DNA of 64,000 nucleotides from Actinomyces sp. 432 (GCF_009930875.1 NZ_CP025249.1:2108001-2172000); one strand, 5' to 3'; numbered from the stretch's first letter, positions 44,975 to 55,646 are shown. Program-made: numbers and translations. Notes: generated from the sequence alone by a model not told the origin.

Positions 44975-46225
44975 TCAGCGCCAGGCGCCGCGCGTATCGA
45001 TCACACGCTTGCCGTCCAGCGGTGACCGGTCCAGTGCCTTGAACTCCTTGTGGTCTACCAGCAGTACCACCACGTCCGCCGCGGCAATCGCCTCCCGGTA
45101 GTCCACGAGCGAGATGTTCCCTGCGGCGGCGAGCGACGCGGGCAGCTCGGTGATATTCGGTTCGGCGGCCAGAATCCTGGCCTCGGGCAGCAGCGCCGCC
45201 AGCTCCCGCGTCACCGACAGGGCCGGGGACTCCCGCAGATCATCCACGTCGGCCTTGAAGGCCAGTCCCAGGGCCGCGATAGTCGGCGACTCCAGTCCCG
45301 CCACGGCCTCCCGCACGCGCCCGACCACGTGCCTCGGCTTGGAGTCGTTGACGTCGCGCGCCGCGTGAATCAGTCTTGCCTCATCCGGCGCGGCAGACAC
45401 GATGAACCAGGGGTCCACGGCGATGCAGTGACCACCAACCCCGGGGCCGGGCTGCAGAATATTCACCCGCGGGTGCAGGTTCGCCAGCTCGATCAGCTCC
45501 CACACATCGATCCCGAGCTTCTCGGAGATGATCGACAGCTCATTGGCGAAGGCGATATTCACGTCCCGGAAGGCGTTCTCCGTCAGCTTGGCCAGCTCCG
45601 CCGTGCGGGCGTCCGTCAGCCGCAGCTCGCCCGTGCAGAAAGTGGCGTACAGATCACGGGCCAGCTCCGCCGCCCGCGGCGTGAGGCCGCCGATGATCCG
45701 CGAGTTAGTGATCATCTCGGTCATGATCCGCCCCGGCAGCACCCGCTCCGGGCAGTGCGCGAAGTGCACCACCGGCCTGTCCCCGGATCCGTCCAGCGAC
45801 AGGTCCGGCCGCTGCCCCAGGATCAACTGCGCCATGTGCTCGGTGGTCCCCGGAGGGGAAGTCGACTCCAGCACCACCAGCTCACCACCCGTCAGGTGGG
45901 GCGCAATCTCGCGCGCCGCCGCCTGAATGTAGGACAGGTCCGCCTCATGTTCACCGGTCCTGCCCTGCTTAAACGGCGTCGGCACCGCCACGATGTACAC
46001 GCCCGCGGCCGGCATCTGCACCTGTGCGCGCAGCCGCCCCCGGGCAACCCCTTCGGCCACGGCCTCGCCCAGGCCCGCCTCCACGAACGGCAGCTCTCCC
46101 CGGTTGACCGCGGCGGCACGCTCTTCCGACACGTCCACCCCGATCACCTCGGCCCCGGCGCGCGCCAGCACGGCCGCCGTCGGCAGGCCGATATAACCGA
46201 GTCCAACCACGCAGATCGAGGTCAT
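44975..46225 (-). CDS. wecC: UDP-N-acetyl-D-mannosamine dehydrogenase-type nucleotide-sugar dehydrogenase
   Basis: The 416-residue NAD-dependent enzyme has the Rossmann start ICVVGLGYIGLPTAAVLA. It also has VAVPTPFK, STSPPGTTEHMAQLI, AHCPERVLPGRIMTEM, TENAFRDVNIAFANELS, the catalytic-cysteine motif GPGVGGHCIAVDPWF and GLAFKADVDDLRESPA. The CPERVLPG and GVGGHC features favour the WecC group, which makes UDP-ManNAcA from UDP-ManNAc. The matching epimerase is encoded at 15517. I chose ATG 46225 (MTSICVVGLGY) because the dinucleotide-binding motif starts there. The upstream ~150 bases before the LCP gene hold no gene. Confidence 0.9.
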   Translation of the reverse strand: MTSICVVGLGYIGLPTAAVLARAGAEVIGVDVSEERAAAVNRGELPFVEAGLGEAVAEGVARGRLRAQVQMPAAGVYIVAVPTPFKQGRTGEHEADLSYIQAAAREIAPHLTGGELVVLESTSPPGTTEHMAQLILGQRPDLSLDGSGDRPVVHFAHCPERVLPGRIMTEMITNSRIIGGLTPRAAELARDLYATFCTGELRLTDARTAELAKLTENAFRDVNIAFANELSIISEKLGIDVWELIELANLHPRVNILQPGPGVGGHCIAVDPWFIVSAAPDEARLIHAARDVNDSKPRHVVGRVREAVAGLESPTIAALGLAFKADVDDLRESPALSVTRELAALLPEARILAAEPNITELPASLAAAGNISLVDYREAIAAADVVVLLVDHKEFKALDRSPLDGKRVIDTRGAWR

Positions 46226-46376
46226 GTGGGGGCCATCTCCTAAGGATCGACCACGACCAAAGGTGACCCCCTGGTCGGTGGGTTGCTTACAGCCTAGATG
46301 ATCGCACTTAGTTGCGAAGTCACCAAGATTGCTGATTGCCACAGCCGGGACTGGCTTTTGTGGCACAGACGGGCCG

Positions 46377-47503
46377 TCAGTTCACCGTGGCCGGAAGCAG
46401 GGTGACGGCGTCGGGGTTCTCCTCCAGGTAGTCCGCAACCGCGTCCTTCTGGAAGGCCTCGAACAGGGGGCGTCGGCCTCGGCATCAAGCAGGACGATCG
46501 ACTGCCCGTCCGCGCTCGTACCCGTGCCGGAAGTGGGAACGGTCATGAAGTTGATGTCCGTGGAGTGGATGCCGCGCAGAGCCAGGGCCAGCGACTGCAT
46601 CTCATTAATCGTGAAGCCCTCGTCCACGGCCAGGGTCTCGGTGACCGTGGTCAGGAAGGAGTACAGCTTCCCCGGGTTGGACAGGATGCCGTTGTTCAGC
46701 ACGGCCCCGACCATGGCGCGCATCCAGGCCTGCTGCCGGTTGACGCGGTCGAAGTCGCCGCCGGGCAGGCTCTTGCGCTCGCGCGCGTAGGCGAGTGCCT
46801 GCTCCCCGTTGAGCAGCTGCCCGCCGGGCTCGAACTCGGTTCCAGCCAGCGTCTGGGGCGTCTTGAGGTTGATCGTCACGCCGCCAATTGAGTCCGTAAT
46901 AGCGCTGAAGGACTCGAAGTCCGCTACCACGAAGTGGTCGATGCGCACCCCGGTGAGCTGCTCGACAGTCTGAATGGTCAGGCTCGGACCGCCGTAGGAG
47001 AAGGCTGCGTTGATCTTGTTCTCCCCGTAGCCGGGGATGTCCACCCAGGAGTCACGCGGGATCGACATGACGGAGACGTCCTCGCGATCACCGCTGACCT
47101 GCACCAGCATGATCGCATCGGTGCGCTGGGCGCCGGCCTCCCACTGGCTGGGGTCTCCGGCGCTGATACGTGAGTCGGAGCCGAGCACGAGGATGTTTGT
47201 GGCCGGGTCCTCGGCGTCCTGCTCCGGGGCGCGAGCGCCGGAGTCAATTGACGCGAAGGGGTTGCCGATCGTCTCGATGTTGGCCGCCAGCCGGCTGCGC
47301 AGCCACAGGCCCCCCGCGGCTGTGCCCGCGACGAGCACCGCCACGACCGCGAGCACGGACACCAGCCCGATGCGCCAGCGGCGCCCGCTACCGCTCTTGC
47401 CGGAGCCATCGCTCGCGGAGTCGGTCCGCCCGACGCCGCCGAGCACGTCATCATTCGCATTTCCGCGAGCGGCATCGTCTGCGCGCTGCTCGTTATCGCT
47501 CAT
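46377..47503 (-). CDS. LytR-CpsA-Psr (LCP) family glycopolymer ligase with an apparent 1-base frameshift
   Basis: LCP proteins attach lipid-linked glycopolymers to peptidoglycan. The protein has a cytoplasmic Asp/Gly-rich N-terminus and a single transmembrane helix near residues 45-70 (IGLVSVLAVVAVLVAGTAAG). The LCP domain has ILVLGSDSR, RTDAIMLVQV, MSIPRDSWVDIPGYGENKIN and YARERKSLPGGDFDRVNRQQ, retaining the conserved Arg and Asp residues. The frame slips at the G run 46466-46470. One added base restores the end LFEAFQKDAVADYLEENPDA and a stop at 46377, for 375 residues. It sits at the edge of the polymer locus, as expected for the ligase. Confidence 0.88.
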
Positions 47504-47578
47504 AAGTCAATCTGACCACACCGAGCGGGGCGGGGAGCCGCGCAGCCGTGGGGATCGGATCACAAGCCGGTTGCGACG

Positions 47579-48748
47579 TCAGGCCAGGCGGTACATCCAG
47601 TCGTAGGGGTCCTCCAGGCGCCCGTACTGGATGCCCGTCAGGCGCTCGTAGATCTCGTGCGTGACTTCGCTGCCCTCAATGGCAACGTCGAATCCCTCAC
47701 CCTTGAGCCGCCCGAGCGGGACAACGACGGCGGCGGTGCCGCAGGCGAAGACCTCGCGCACCCTTCCTGATGAAATGTCCTCCAACAGGCTCTCCAGGGG
47801 GATGGTCTCCTCCACCACCCTACGGCCGGAGTCCTTGAGCAGGCGAATGATGGCGCTGCGGGTGTTCCCTTCGAGGATGGTGCCGGTCAGGCGCGGGGTG
47901 CGCACGGTGCCGTCGGCGTCCACCACCATCACGTTCATGCCGCCGAGCTCCTCCAGGTTCTTCCCGGTGACGTCATCAAGGAAGCAGACCTGGTCGCAGC
48001 CCTGAGCGTCGGCCTCCTGCTGCGGCAGCAGGGAGGAGGCGTAGTTTCCGCCGGTCTTGGCGAATCCGGTTCCGCCGCGCCCGGCCCGGTGGTAGTCCTG
48101 TGACACCCAGATGGAGATGGGCTGCAGGCCGTTGGTGAAGTAGGCGCCCGACGGCGAGGCGATGACGTAGTAGTCAATGGTGCTGGCGGCGTGCACGCCG
48201 AGGAAGGCCTCGGAGGCGAAGGCGTATGGCCGCAGGTACAGGGACTCCCCCTCCCCCGAGGGCACCCACTCGGCGTCGGCACGCACCAGGTCCACCAAGG
48301 AGGCGATGAAGTCCTCCTCGGGCAGTTCGGGGACGGCCATGCGGCGGGCCGACAGATTCATCCGGGCGGCGTTGTAACGAGGCCGGAAGGTCCAGATCGA
48401 GCCGTCGGCGTGGCGGTATGCCTTAATGCCCTCGAAGATCTCCTGCGCGTAGTGCAGCACGGCTGCGGCGGGTGAGAGGGTCAGGTCCGCGAAGGGAACG
48501 ATGGCGTGCTCCGCCCAGCCGCCCTCCTTGGTCCAGCGGGCGTGAGCCATGTGGTCGGTGAACACCCTGCCGAAATGCAGATCGGTGAGGGCCTGGGCGC
48601 GCTCGGCGTCGCTGGCCGGGTGCGGGTGCGGCTGCCGGGGGAAGCGGCCGGCGAGGGAGTCGGCTGGAGGGACCGGGACAGCGGCGGCGCGAGCCAGAGG
48701 CGTCTGGAGGGAATCGGGCGTGGAAGCGGCGGCTGGGGTCACAGACAT
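47579..48748 (-). CDS. ilvE: branched-chain amino acid aminotransferase
   Basis: This 389-residue class IV PLP enzyme transaminates the keto acids of Leu, Ile and Val with glutamate. Motifs are LHYAQEIFEGIKAYRHADGS, LYLRPYAFASEAFLGVHAA, the PLP-lysine region GFAKTGGNYASSLLPQQ, EELGGMNVMVV and LEGNTRSAIIRL. I chose ATG 48748 (MSVTPAAAS); the upstream in-frame extension is unlikely to be coding. It reads leftward downstream of leuB and 75 bases before the LCP gene. Confidence 0.94.
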   Translation of the reverse strand: MSVTPAAASTPDSLQTPLARAAAVPVPPADSLAGRFPRQPHPHPASDAERAQALTDLHFGRVFTDHMAHARWTKEGGWAEHAIVPFADLTLSPAAAVLHYAQEIFEGIKAYRHADGSIWTFRPRYNAARMNLSARRMAVPELPEEDFIASLVDLVRADAEWVPSGEGESLYLRPYAFASEAFLGVHAASTIDYYVIASPSGAYFTNGLQPISIWVSQDYHRAGRGGTGFAKTGGNYASSLLPQQEADAQGCDQVCFLDDVTGKNLEELGGMNVMVVDADGTVRTPRLTGTILEGNTRSAIIRLLKDSGRRVVEETIPLESLLEDISSGRVREVFACGTAAVVVPLGRLKGEGFDVAIEGSEVTHEIYERLTGIQYGRLEDPYDWMYRLA

Positions 48749-48871
48749 ACCGGCACTGTACCGCCGTTCCACTGCCCGGAAGGACATCTCTCAAATGCTG
48801 GTTCGGCCGATCCTGTGTGCCGTACTCAGAAGCGAGCTGACACACGCGCCGTTGGCTCAGACGCTCCCACC

Positions 48872-49020
48872 CGGTCCTCCCGCGCCCGCACCGGGAGGGC
48901 CCCACCACCGCCCCATGCACCGCAGCGTCAACGGTCATCTCGCGCCCGCACCGGGAGGGCGACCTCCGCCTCCGCCGCGAGCCGCCCGGGCTGGCGTACT
49001 GCACCCGCCCGGGAAGGCGC
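48872..49020. repeat. CRISPR-like mini-array: three short repeats with 60-bp period
   Basis: A 29-base unit at 48872-48900 recurs at 48932-48960 with two differences. Both contain CGCGCCCGCACCGGGAGGGC. A third, degenerate unit sits one further period on, near 49000 (ACCCGCCCGGGAAGGCG). The unit holds a short stem (CTCCCG/CGGGAG in the first copy) and spacing leaves ~31-base unique spacers, the geometry of type I-E arrays. No cas genes adjoin it. It fills the gap between ilvE and leuB, which otherwise holds no gene. Confidence 0.5.
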
Positions 49021-49041
49021 CTGGGGTCTGGCGCGCCGGCT

Positions 49042-50106
49042 TCAGCCCCGCACTGCGGCCGTGACGGCGTCCCCGATCTCGCTGGTGGTGCGCACCAGCG
49101 GGGCTCCGGCGGCCTCGGCTACGGCCCGGGCGGCCATGTCTGCGTCCACGGCCGCCTCCACCCTGGCGGCCGCCTCCGTCATGCCCAAGTGGCTGAGCAT
49201 CATGGCTACGGCGGAGATAGTGGCGACCGGGTCGGCCTTGCCCTGCCCGGCGATGTCCGGGGCGGAGCCGTGGACCGGCTCGAACATGGAGGGGAACTCC
49301 CCGGCCGGGTTGAGGTTGCCCGAGGCCGACAGGCCAATGCCGCCGGTGATGGCGCCGGCCTCGTCGGTGAGGATGTCGCCGAAGAGGTTGTCAGTGACGA
49401 TCACGTCGAAGCGGCCCGGGTCGGTGACCAAGTAGATGGTGGCGGCGTCAACGTGGGCGTAGTCCACCTTCACCTCCGGGTACTCGGCGCCGACCTCCTC
49501 AACGGTGCGGCGCCACAAGTGGCCGGCGTTGACCAGCACGTTGTGCTTGTGCACCAGGGTGAGGTGGTGGGCGGGGCGGGCCTGGGCGGTCTCGAAGGCG
49601 TAGCGCACCACGCGCTCGACCCCGTAGGCGGTGTTGACGCTGACCTCGGTGGCGATCTCCTGCGGGGTGCCGGTGCGCACGGTGCCGCCGTTGCCGCAGT
49701 ACAGGCCCTCGGTGCCCTCGCGCACCACCACGAAGTCGATGTCTCCCGGATCAGCCAGTGGAGTGGCCACGCCCGGGTAGTACTTGGAGGGCCGCAGGTT
49801 GACGTAGTGGTCCAGTTCGAAGCGCAGCCGGAGCAGCAGGCCGCGCTCGAGCACGCCGGAGGGGACCGATGGGTCGCCGACGGCACCCAGGAGGATCGCG
49901 TCGTGAGTCTTGATGTCCTCCAATTCGGCGTCCGCAATGGTCTCGCCGGTACGGTGCCAGCGCTCGGCACCCAGGTCGAAGTCGGTGGTCTCCAGGGTGA
50001 CGCCGCTACCTTCCAGGGCGGCCCGGAGCACCTTCAGGCCCTCGGGCACCACCTCCTTGCCGATGCCGTCGCCGGGGATCACTGCAAGTCTGATGGTCTG
50101 CGTCAT
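49042..50106 (-). CDS. leuB: 3-isopropylmalate dehydrogenase
   Basis: The 354-residue NAD-dependent beta-decarboxylating dehydrogenase performs the third step of leucine synthesis. Recognisable features are [44 protein letters not shown] (Lys near the active site), [20 protein letters not shown] (metal-binding Asp residues) and [19 protein letters not shown]. The ATG at 50106 gives the family N-terminus. It is the gene after the ATPase/TOPRIM island in the direction of transcription and is separated from it by a large hairpin. Confidence 0.95.
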   Translation of the reverse strand: MTQTIRLAVIPGDGIGKEVVPEGLKVLRAALEGSGVTLETTDFDLGAERWHRTGETIADAELEDIKTHDAILLGAVGDPSVPSGVLERGLLLRLRFELDHYVNLRPSKYYPGVATPLADPGDIDFVVVREGTEGLYCGNGGTVRTGTPQEIATEVSVNTAYGVERVVRYAFETAQARPAHHLTLVHKHNVLVNAGHLWRRTVEEVGAEYPEVKVDYAHVDAATIYLVTDPGRFDVIVTDNLFGDILTDEAGAITGGIGLSASGNLNPAGEFPSMFEPVHGSAPDIAGQGKADPVATISAVAMMLSHLGMTEAAARVEAAVDADMAARAVAEAAGAPLVRTTSEIGDAVTAAVRG

Positions 50107-50277
50107 GCGGCGACCCTAAGCGGATCGGTCGTCGCCCCGGGCGGGCATCTCAGATAGCGGCGAGCGGTTGGCGGGCCCGCCAGCAGGCACTGCGCCGCTC
50201 CTGCCGACCCCACGGTGCCGACCAGTCCGCGGCGCGCCGTCGCCACGACGCCGTTGCACGACCCCGGGCGATACTCC

Positions 50278-50336
50278 ACGACCTTGGTGCGTGTTGCACG
50301 ACCCTGGGGAGGTCGTGGAACACGCACCAAGGTCGT
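50278..50336. repeat. large imperfect palindrome with GTTGCACGACC motif copies
   Basis: Two 26-base arms (50278-50303 and 50311-50336) pair at 25 of 26 positions around a 7-base loop CTGGGGA. The motif GTTGCACGACC also occurs at 50253-50263 outside the hairpin, and its complement recurs at the right arm end. The surrounding ~270 bases between leuB and the TOPRIM gene hold no gene. It looks like an interspersed REP/MITE-like repeat, possibly acting as a terminator. Confidence 0.8.
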
Positions 50337-50377
50337 GCAACGCATGAGCGCAGCCACCACGAACCGGGGCACCCGCG

Positions 50378-50983
50378 CTACTGATAGCTCAGGTGCTGCC
50401 GGTTCCTGACCACGGCGGACTCGAGCTCCTTCTCGAGCCTCTTCCAGGCCTCCAGATGCTTGACGTCACCATCTATCCGGATCTGGCCGACGAGTTTCGA
50501 GCGCTTGCGTTCAAAGGCGTTCACCGTCATGAAGCGAGAACGGTCCCGGTTGAGGTACTCCTTCAGCGTTCGCTTGGGGTCCGCCAGATCCTCGATCCCG
50601 GCCAGCCGAAATCCTTGCCGCGACGCCCAAGGTTGAAAGGACTCCTCCTTCGACCACAGGTCCGCCAGCACCCACGCCTCGGTCATCGTCACCGGGATCA
50701 CCGGCACGACGCGGTCGTCGCCCGGGGAACGGCACTCCTTGATCCGAGCCTCTATGCCTACGTTGTCGGCGTCGCGGTGCACGAAGATCAGGTCATACGG
50801 CTCTTCTGCCAACGCCTTGATCTTCTCCTCAGCATTATTCGGCCGCCGCCCAGTCCATCCGTGCGGTTCAAGGTTCACGTCGGCACCGGGACGCATGCTC
50901 ATGAGCAGCCGCTCGAGTACCTTAGCTAGCCCGTTGTCGGAGGTTCCCTCGCCGATGAAGGCGCACTGCCAGTACTCAGTCAT
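50378..50983 (-). CDS. TOPRIM-like (DUF4276-type) partner of the AAA ATPase
   Basis: This is a 201-residue soluble protein. TOPRIM-like features are an N-terminal acidic motif FIGEGTSDNG (Glu 12), the D-x-D site VHRDADN (Asp 71 and 73) after a hydrophobic strand, and VTMTEAWVLADLWS with another conserved Glu. This fits the DUF4276 group, often paired with an ATPase of the OLD/AAA-15 kind; a nuclease or effector role is inferred. Its ATG lies inside the end of the ATPase gene (8-base overlap), so the two are translationally coupled. Comparable pairs (OLD, PARIS, AbiL) are anti-phage systems. Confidence 0.7.
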   Translation of the reverse strand: MTEYWQCAFIGEGTSDNGLAKVLERLLMSMRPGADVNLEPHGWTGRRPNNAEEKIKALAEEPYDLIFVHRDADNVGIEARIKECRSPGDDRVVPVIPVTMTEAWVLADLWSKEESFQPWASRQGFRLAGIEDLADPKRTLKEYLNRDRSRFMTVNAFERKRSKLVGQIRIDGDVKHLEAWKRLEKELESAVVRNRQHLSYQ

Positions 50984-52361
50984 CGGTCTCCTCTGGCGCC
51001 GAGGGGTTGTACAGGAAGGCGAAGAGCTTAGAGCGCGACACCGGCGCCGAGCTCCGCGGACGGTCGTCCGAGCCCTCCCACCGCTCGGACCGCCAGGTTC
51101 CCGGCAGCGGATTGAAGGTCACGGACTCCGTGATGCACCCATCGGGCTCTCGGCGTCGCCATGGCACCGCGCACAGCACGTCGTCGGCGTGGTCCCGCAT
51201 GACATCCTGGACCAGGTAGGGCGAATGCGTGTTGACGAGGACCTGCCCGGCGTGGCCGTCACGGGCTTCCGTCATGGAGCGCAGCAGTTCGAGTATGTCA
51301 GCGATCTTGGCGGGGTGGAGGCCGTTCTCCGGCTCCTCGATTGCGATGAGGCTCTGGCCGGTATCCAGTACCGCGAGAGCGGCGAGCGCGATCAGACGCA
51401 GGGTGCCGTCGGAGAGGCTGAGCGCAGATAGCTCGGGCCCGTCTCCGATCCTGGCACGCAGTTCCAGGTAGTCACCGTTGGGGACCACCCGCAGCTCGCG
51501 CATCTCAAGGAACGGAGCCACAGCATCAATGATGTCCTGGTAGACCCGGCCGCCGTCCCGAGCGGCACGCCGGTAGAGGGCCGAGGCCAGGTGCGCTCCC
51601 GATGCGGTGATGTCCGCCTCCTCGTCACGGTCGTCCGAGCGACGTAGGGCGGAGGGCTCGAGGGACAGAAAGCGCCACGAGCGCATCTGCGCCGCGACGG
51701 CGGCGACGGCTCGCGAGAAGCCCGCACCGACAGGATCGCCGAGCAAGGTACGTACGCTGCCGTCGACCGGAAACATCATCAGATCTTCCCCACCACATCC
51801 CGGTAGAGGCTCAACATCATCGCGGCTAACAAAGACAGCCTTAATGAAGCCGGCATCTGGCGGGGCGTCGCTACCCACTGACACATCGTCCGTAAAGATG
51901 TACGTCCCTGGAGTATCTAGCGAGCCGAGTCGCTCCTTGGCCAACGTAAGGTCGGTGTCGCCATCGCGTTCATTGACGCGGAACTCCACCTCGTAGCGGA
52001 ACCTCTCGGCGCGCGTCGGGACCCGTGGCGGCCCCGACCGGGGATCGCGCGGCGCCATCTGCCCGGGCCGCGTCACGTCGACGTCGGCAGTGACCTCCGC
52101 AGCAAGCCGAACCGTGTGCCCGTCGGCGAGCGACTCGGGTGGGAAGAGCACGCGCAGCGGCGTCTTCTGACCGCCATCGGAACGCAGCCGGCGGAATGCC
52201 TCGCGGTACGGGTACTGGACGAGGAGGCTGAGCAGCTCGATCGCGTCGAACAGGTTGGACTTCCCAACGCCATTTGGCCCAGCGATCACAGTCATCGGAC
52301 CGAAGTCAACGGCAACGTCCCGGAGGTTCTTGAACCCCGAGACCTCAATCCTGTTCAGCAC
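50976..52361 (-). CDS. AAA/ABC-type ATPase (OLD/AAA-21-like), coupled to the TOPRIM gene
   Basis: The 461-residue SMC/OLD-like ATPase has an N-terminal FKNLRDVAVDFGP and Walker A GPNGVGKSNLFDAI. A long middle lacks a recognised domain. The signature-like ALSLSDGTLRLIALAALA, Walker B LIAIEEPENGLHPAK and H-loop VNTHSPYLVQDV follow. The GTG at 52361 is chosen because GGAAGGAG lies 8 bases upstream and the paralogue next door starts at the equivalent place. Proteins of this type work with nuclease partners in phage exclusion. The neighbouring ATPase gene (52462-53822) is a clear paralogue, apparently arisen by duplication. Confidence 0.8.
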   Translation of the reverse strand: MLNRIEVSGFKNLRDVAVDFGPMTVIAGPNGVGKSNLFDAIELLSLLVQYPYREAFRRLRSDGGQKTPLRVLFPPESLADGHTVRLAAEVTADVDVTRPGQMAPRDPRSGPPRVPTRAERFRYEVEFRVNERDGDTDLTLAKERLGSLDTPGTYIFTDDVSVGSDAPPDAGFIKAVFVSRDDVEPLPGCGGEDLMMFPVDGSVRTLLGDPVGAGFSRAVAAVAAQMRSWRFLSLEPSALRRSDDRDEEADITASGAHLASALYRRAARDGGRVYQDIIDAVAPFLEMRELRVVPNGDYLELRARIGDGPELSALSLSDGTLRLIALAALAVLDTGQSLIAIEEPENGLHPAKIADILELLRSMTEARDGHAGQVLVNTHSPYLVQDVMRDHADDVLCAVPWRRREPDGCITESVTFNPLPGTWRSERWEGSDDRPRSSAPVSRSKLFAFLYNPSAPEETDD

Positions 52362-52461
52362 GGCCTCGGCTCCTTCCCACGGCCTCACACCGATTGCAGA
52401 CCAGGATAGCAACCGCGTTAACCGAACCGTATTTGGACGAGGACGCCCCCATCCGCACGCC

Positions 52462-53822
52462 TCATCCTCTTACCTCACGCGGGCTCTTCAGGTACGCCAG
52501 CACCGCACTGCGCGGAACCGGGCGGATGCCGTCGCCGCCGTCCCGGCCCCGGCTGCGCCACGACCCCTCCAGGGGCCGGAAGTCGGCGACTCGCAGCTGC
52601 GAACCGTCCCCGCTGCGCACCGTACGCGCAACCGCGCAGAGTAGCTCGGCGTCGTCGGCACACTGGAACAGGTAAGGAGAATGCGTGTTCACGATGACCT
52701 GGCGCAAGTGCTGTGAAGTAGGCTCGGACAGGTCATGCAACAGGTTGTACAAGTCGGCGATCTTAGCGGGGTGGATACCGTTCTCCGGCTCCTCCAGGCA
52801 CAGTAGCCCCGAGTAGTCGGGGCGGCGCCGATGGCGGCCAGCGCGAGCGAGCGCAATGTCCCGTCAGACAGAGCCCGCGCGGGAAGCTCGGGTGAGTCCC
52901 CAACCTGGGCGCGCAGCTCCAAGGCCTGCCGCACGGGATCCTCCCTGACCGACAGGCTGCGGATGTCCACCAGGGCGCTGACGGCGTCACGCACCCGCCG
53001 GAGCACCGCGCCGTCCCGCCCGGACGCAAGATCCTGGCGGTACAGGGAAGCCGCCACGTGCGCCCCTGAGGCAGAAATAGCGCGCCGCTCCATTAAGTCG
53101 TCGGGTGAGCGCATGGCACTGGGCTCCAGGGCCAGGAATCGCCACGACGCCATTTCGGTACGCGCAGCGAGGATAGTCGGGTACTCGGCACTGGCGACGG
53201 CGGACAGGACAGTTCGCTGAGCGCCGTCGGCAAGAACTTGGCGCGCTCTTCCCGAGGCCTCGCGGTGCACCATCACCACTCCGCTGCCGCCAGCGACTTC
53301 GTAGTTCATGAAGAAGCCGTTGGAGTCGTCCCGCCGGGAGGGGATAAACCGGCGGCAGAGATCCGCTTCCGGGAAAAGGAGTGGGCGTGTGCTGTCGTTC
53401 AGCGGGCGCAGCCGCTCCCCCGCCAGCCGCAGCCGCAGGCCCCCTGGCACCGAGGCGTCGCGGTGTACCGCGATCTTCACCTCGTAGCGCACATATCCGC
53501 ATGACGGCACCACCGCCTGCCCGAACTCGTCCTCCGCCCGCGGGGGCAGGATCATCTCCGCGGCCAGGGTCAGGTGACCGCGTCCGGCCAGCACTTCTGC
53601 CGCAAGTAGAGCGCTGGCGTCGAACTGCTGCTGAGCCGTGGGGCGCACCTGCGCACAGGCGTCGTGGAACGAATTGCAGCTGAGCAGGGAGAGGAACTCC
53701 AGCGCATTGAGCAGATTCGATTTTCCCACCGCGTTCGGGCCAGTGATACAGGTGAATGGGCCGAAGTCGACCGCCACACCTACGAGATTCTTGAATCCTG
53801 TCACCTCGAAACGGGTTAGCAC
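52462..53822 (-). CDS. paralogous AAA/ABC-type ATPase with an apparent 1-base frameshift
   Basis: This is the same family as the downstream ATPase: FEVTGFKNLVGVAVDFGP, Walker A GPNAVGKSNLLNAL, ALSDGTLRSLALAAIG and VNTHSPYLFQCADD. The frame slips at the G run 52819-52822. One added base restores the Walker B region (CLEEPENG) and joins the C-terminus ending KSPREVRG, giving 453 residues. The GTG start is set by alignment to the paralogue; an ATG 24 codons upstream is also open. It has no TOPRIM partner of its own, so it may share that of its neighbour, 100 bases downstream. A terminator separates it from ilvC. Confidence 0.75.
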
Positions 53823-53950
53823 ACTTACGCCCCCATCATCTCCTACCGGCAGCTCGCACAGTTTATCCTCAGGCAAGCGCCCACACGCCCACATACGGCA
53901 GCGTGGTCAAAACGCTACATTAAACGCCTTCTAAAACGATGAATTCCGGG

Positions 53951-53986
53951 AAAAATAAGGGGCGGCGGGCCGCAGCCCGCCGCCCC
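53951..53986 (-). terminator. Rho-independent terminator downstream of ilvC
   Basis: Read on the minus strand, a perfect 12-bp GC stem (GGGGCGGCGGGC / GCCCGCCGCCCC) with a 4-base loop is followed by TTATTTTT. It ends the ilvBNC transcript. The ATPase island to the left must then have its own promoter, within the AT-richer ~130 bases at 53823-53950. Confidence 0.93.
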
Positions 53987-54089
53987 ACTGGGAAGCAATT
54001 ACCGGCTCACCGGACCAGTCCGCCGCCGCGGGCCGACTCCGCCGCCCCGCGCGGTTGCACCTGACCGGATGCCGACCCCGCCCGTCGGC

Positions 54090-55130
<1,041 letters not shown>

Positions 55131-55642
55131 TCACTTCTCCTTGAGTTGATCGGTGATGGAACGGGGGCCGCGGGAAATCGCGACCGCACCGGACTGGACG
55201 ATCTCCTTGACCCCGTGGGGGCCAGGGCGTCCAGGAGGGCCTTGACCTTGGACTCCGAGCCTACGGACTCGATGACCACCGAGGTTGGGGACACGTCCAC
55301 GACGTGCGCCCGGAACAGGTCAACGATCTGCAGCACGGCGGTCCGGTTTGAGTCGTCGGCACGCACCTTAATCAGGTACAGCTCGCGCCCGACCGAGGTG
55401 TCCGGGTCCAGCTCGACGATCTTGATGACGTTGACCAGCTTGTTCAGCTGCTTGGTCACCTGCTCCATGGCCGGGCCCTCGGCGTCGGCGATCACCGTGA
55501 TGCGCGAGATGTCCTCGTGCTCGGTGGGGCCGACCGCCAGGGAATGGATGTTGAAGCCACGGCGGGTGAACAGGGCCGACACGCGGGTGAGCACGCCGGG
55601 CTTGTTCTCCACCAGGACTGACAGCGTGTGCTTCTCGCTCAC
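55131..55642 (-). CDS. ilvN: acetolactate synthase small (regulatory) subunit with an apparent 1-base frameshift
   Basis: The 170-residue protein has an N-terminal ACT domain (HTLSVLVENKPGVLTRVSAL, RGFNIHSLAVGPTEHED) that binds valine for feedback control of IlvB. A C-terminal ALS small-subunit domain follows (VVDVSPTSVVIESVGSESKV). The frame slips in the run 55217-55221. One added base restores the end HGVKEIVQSGAVAISRG and the stop at 55131. Without it the frame continues into ilvC, which is implausible. GTG start; 4 bases follow the ilvB stop. Confidence 0.92.
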
Positions 55643-55646
55643 GGTC

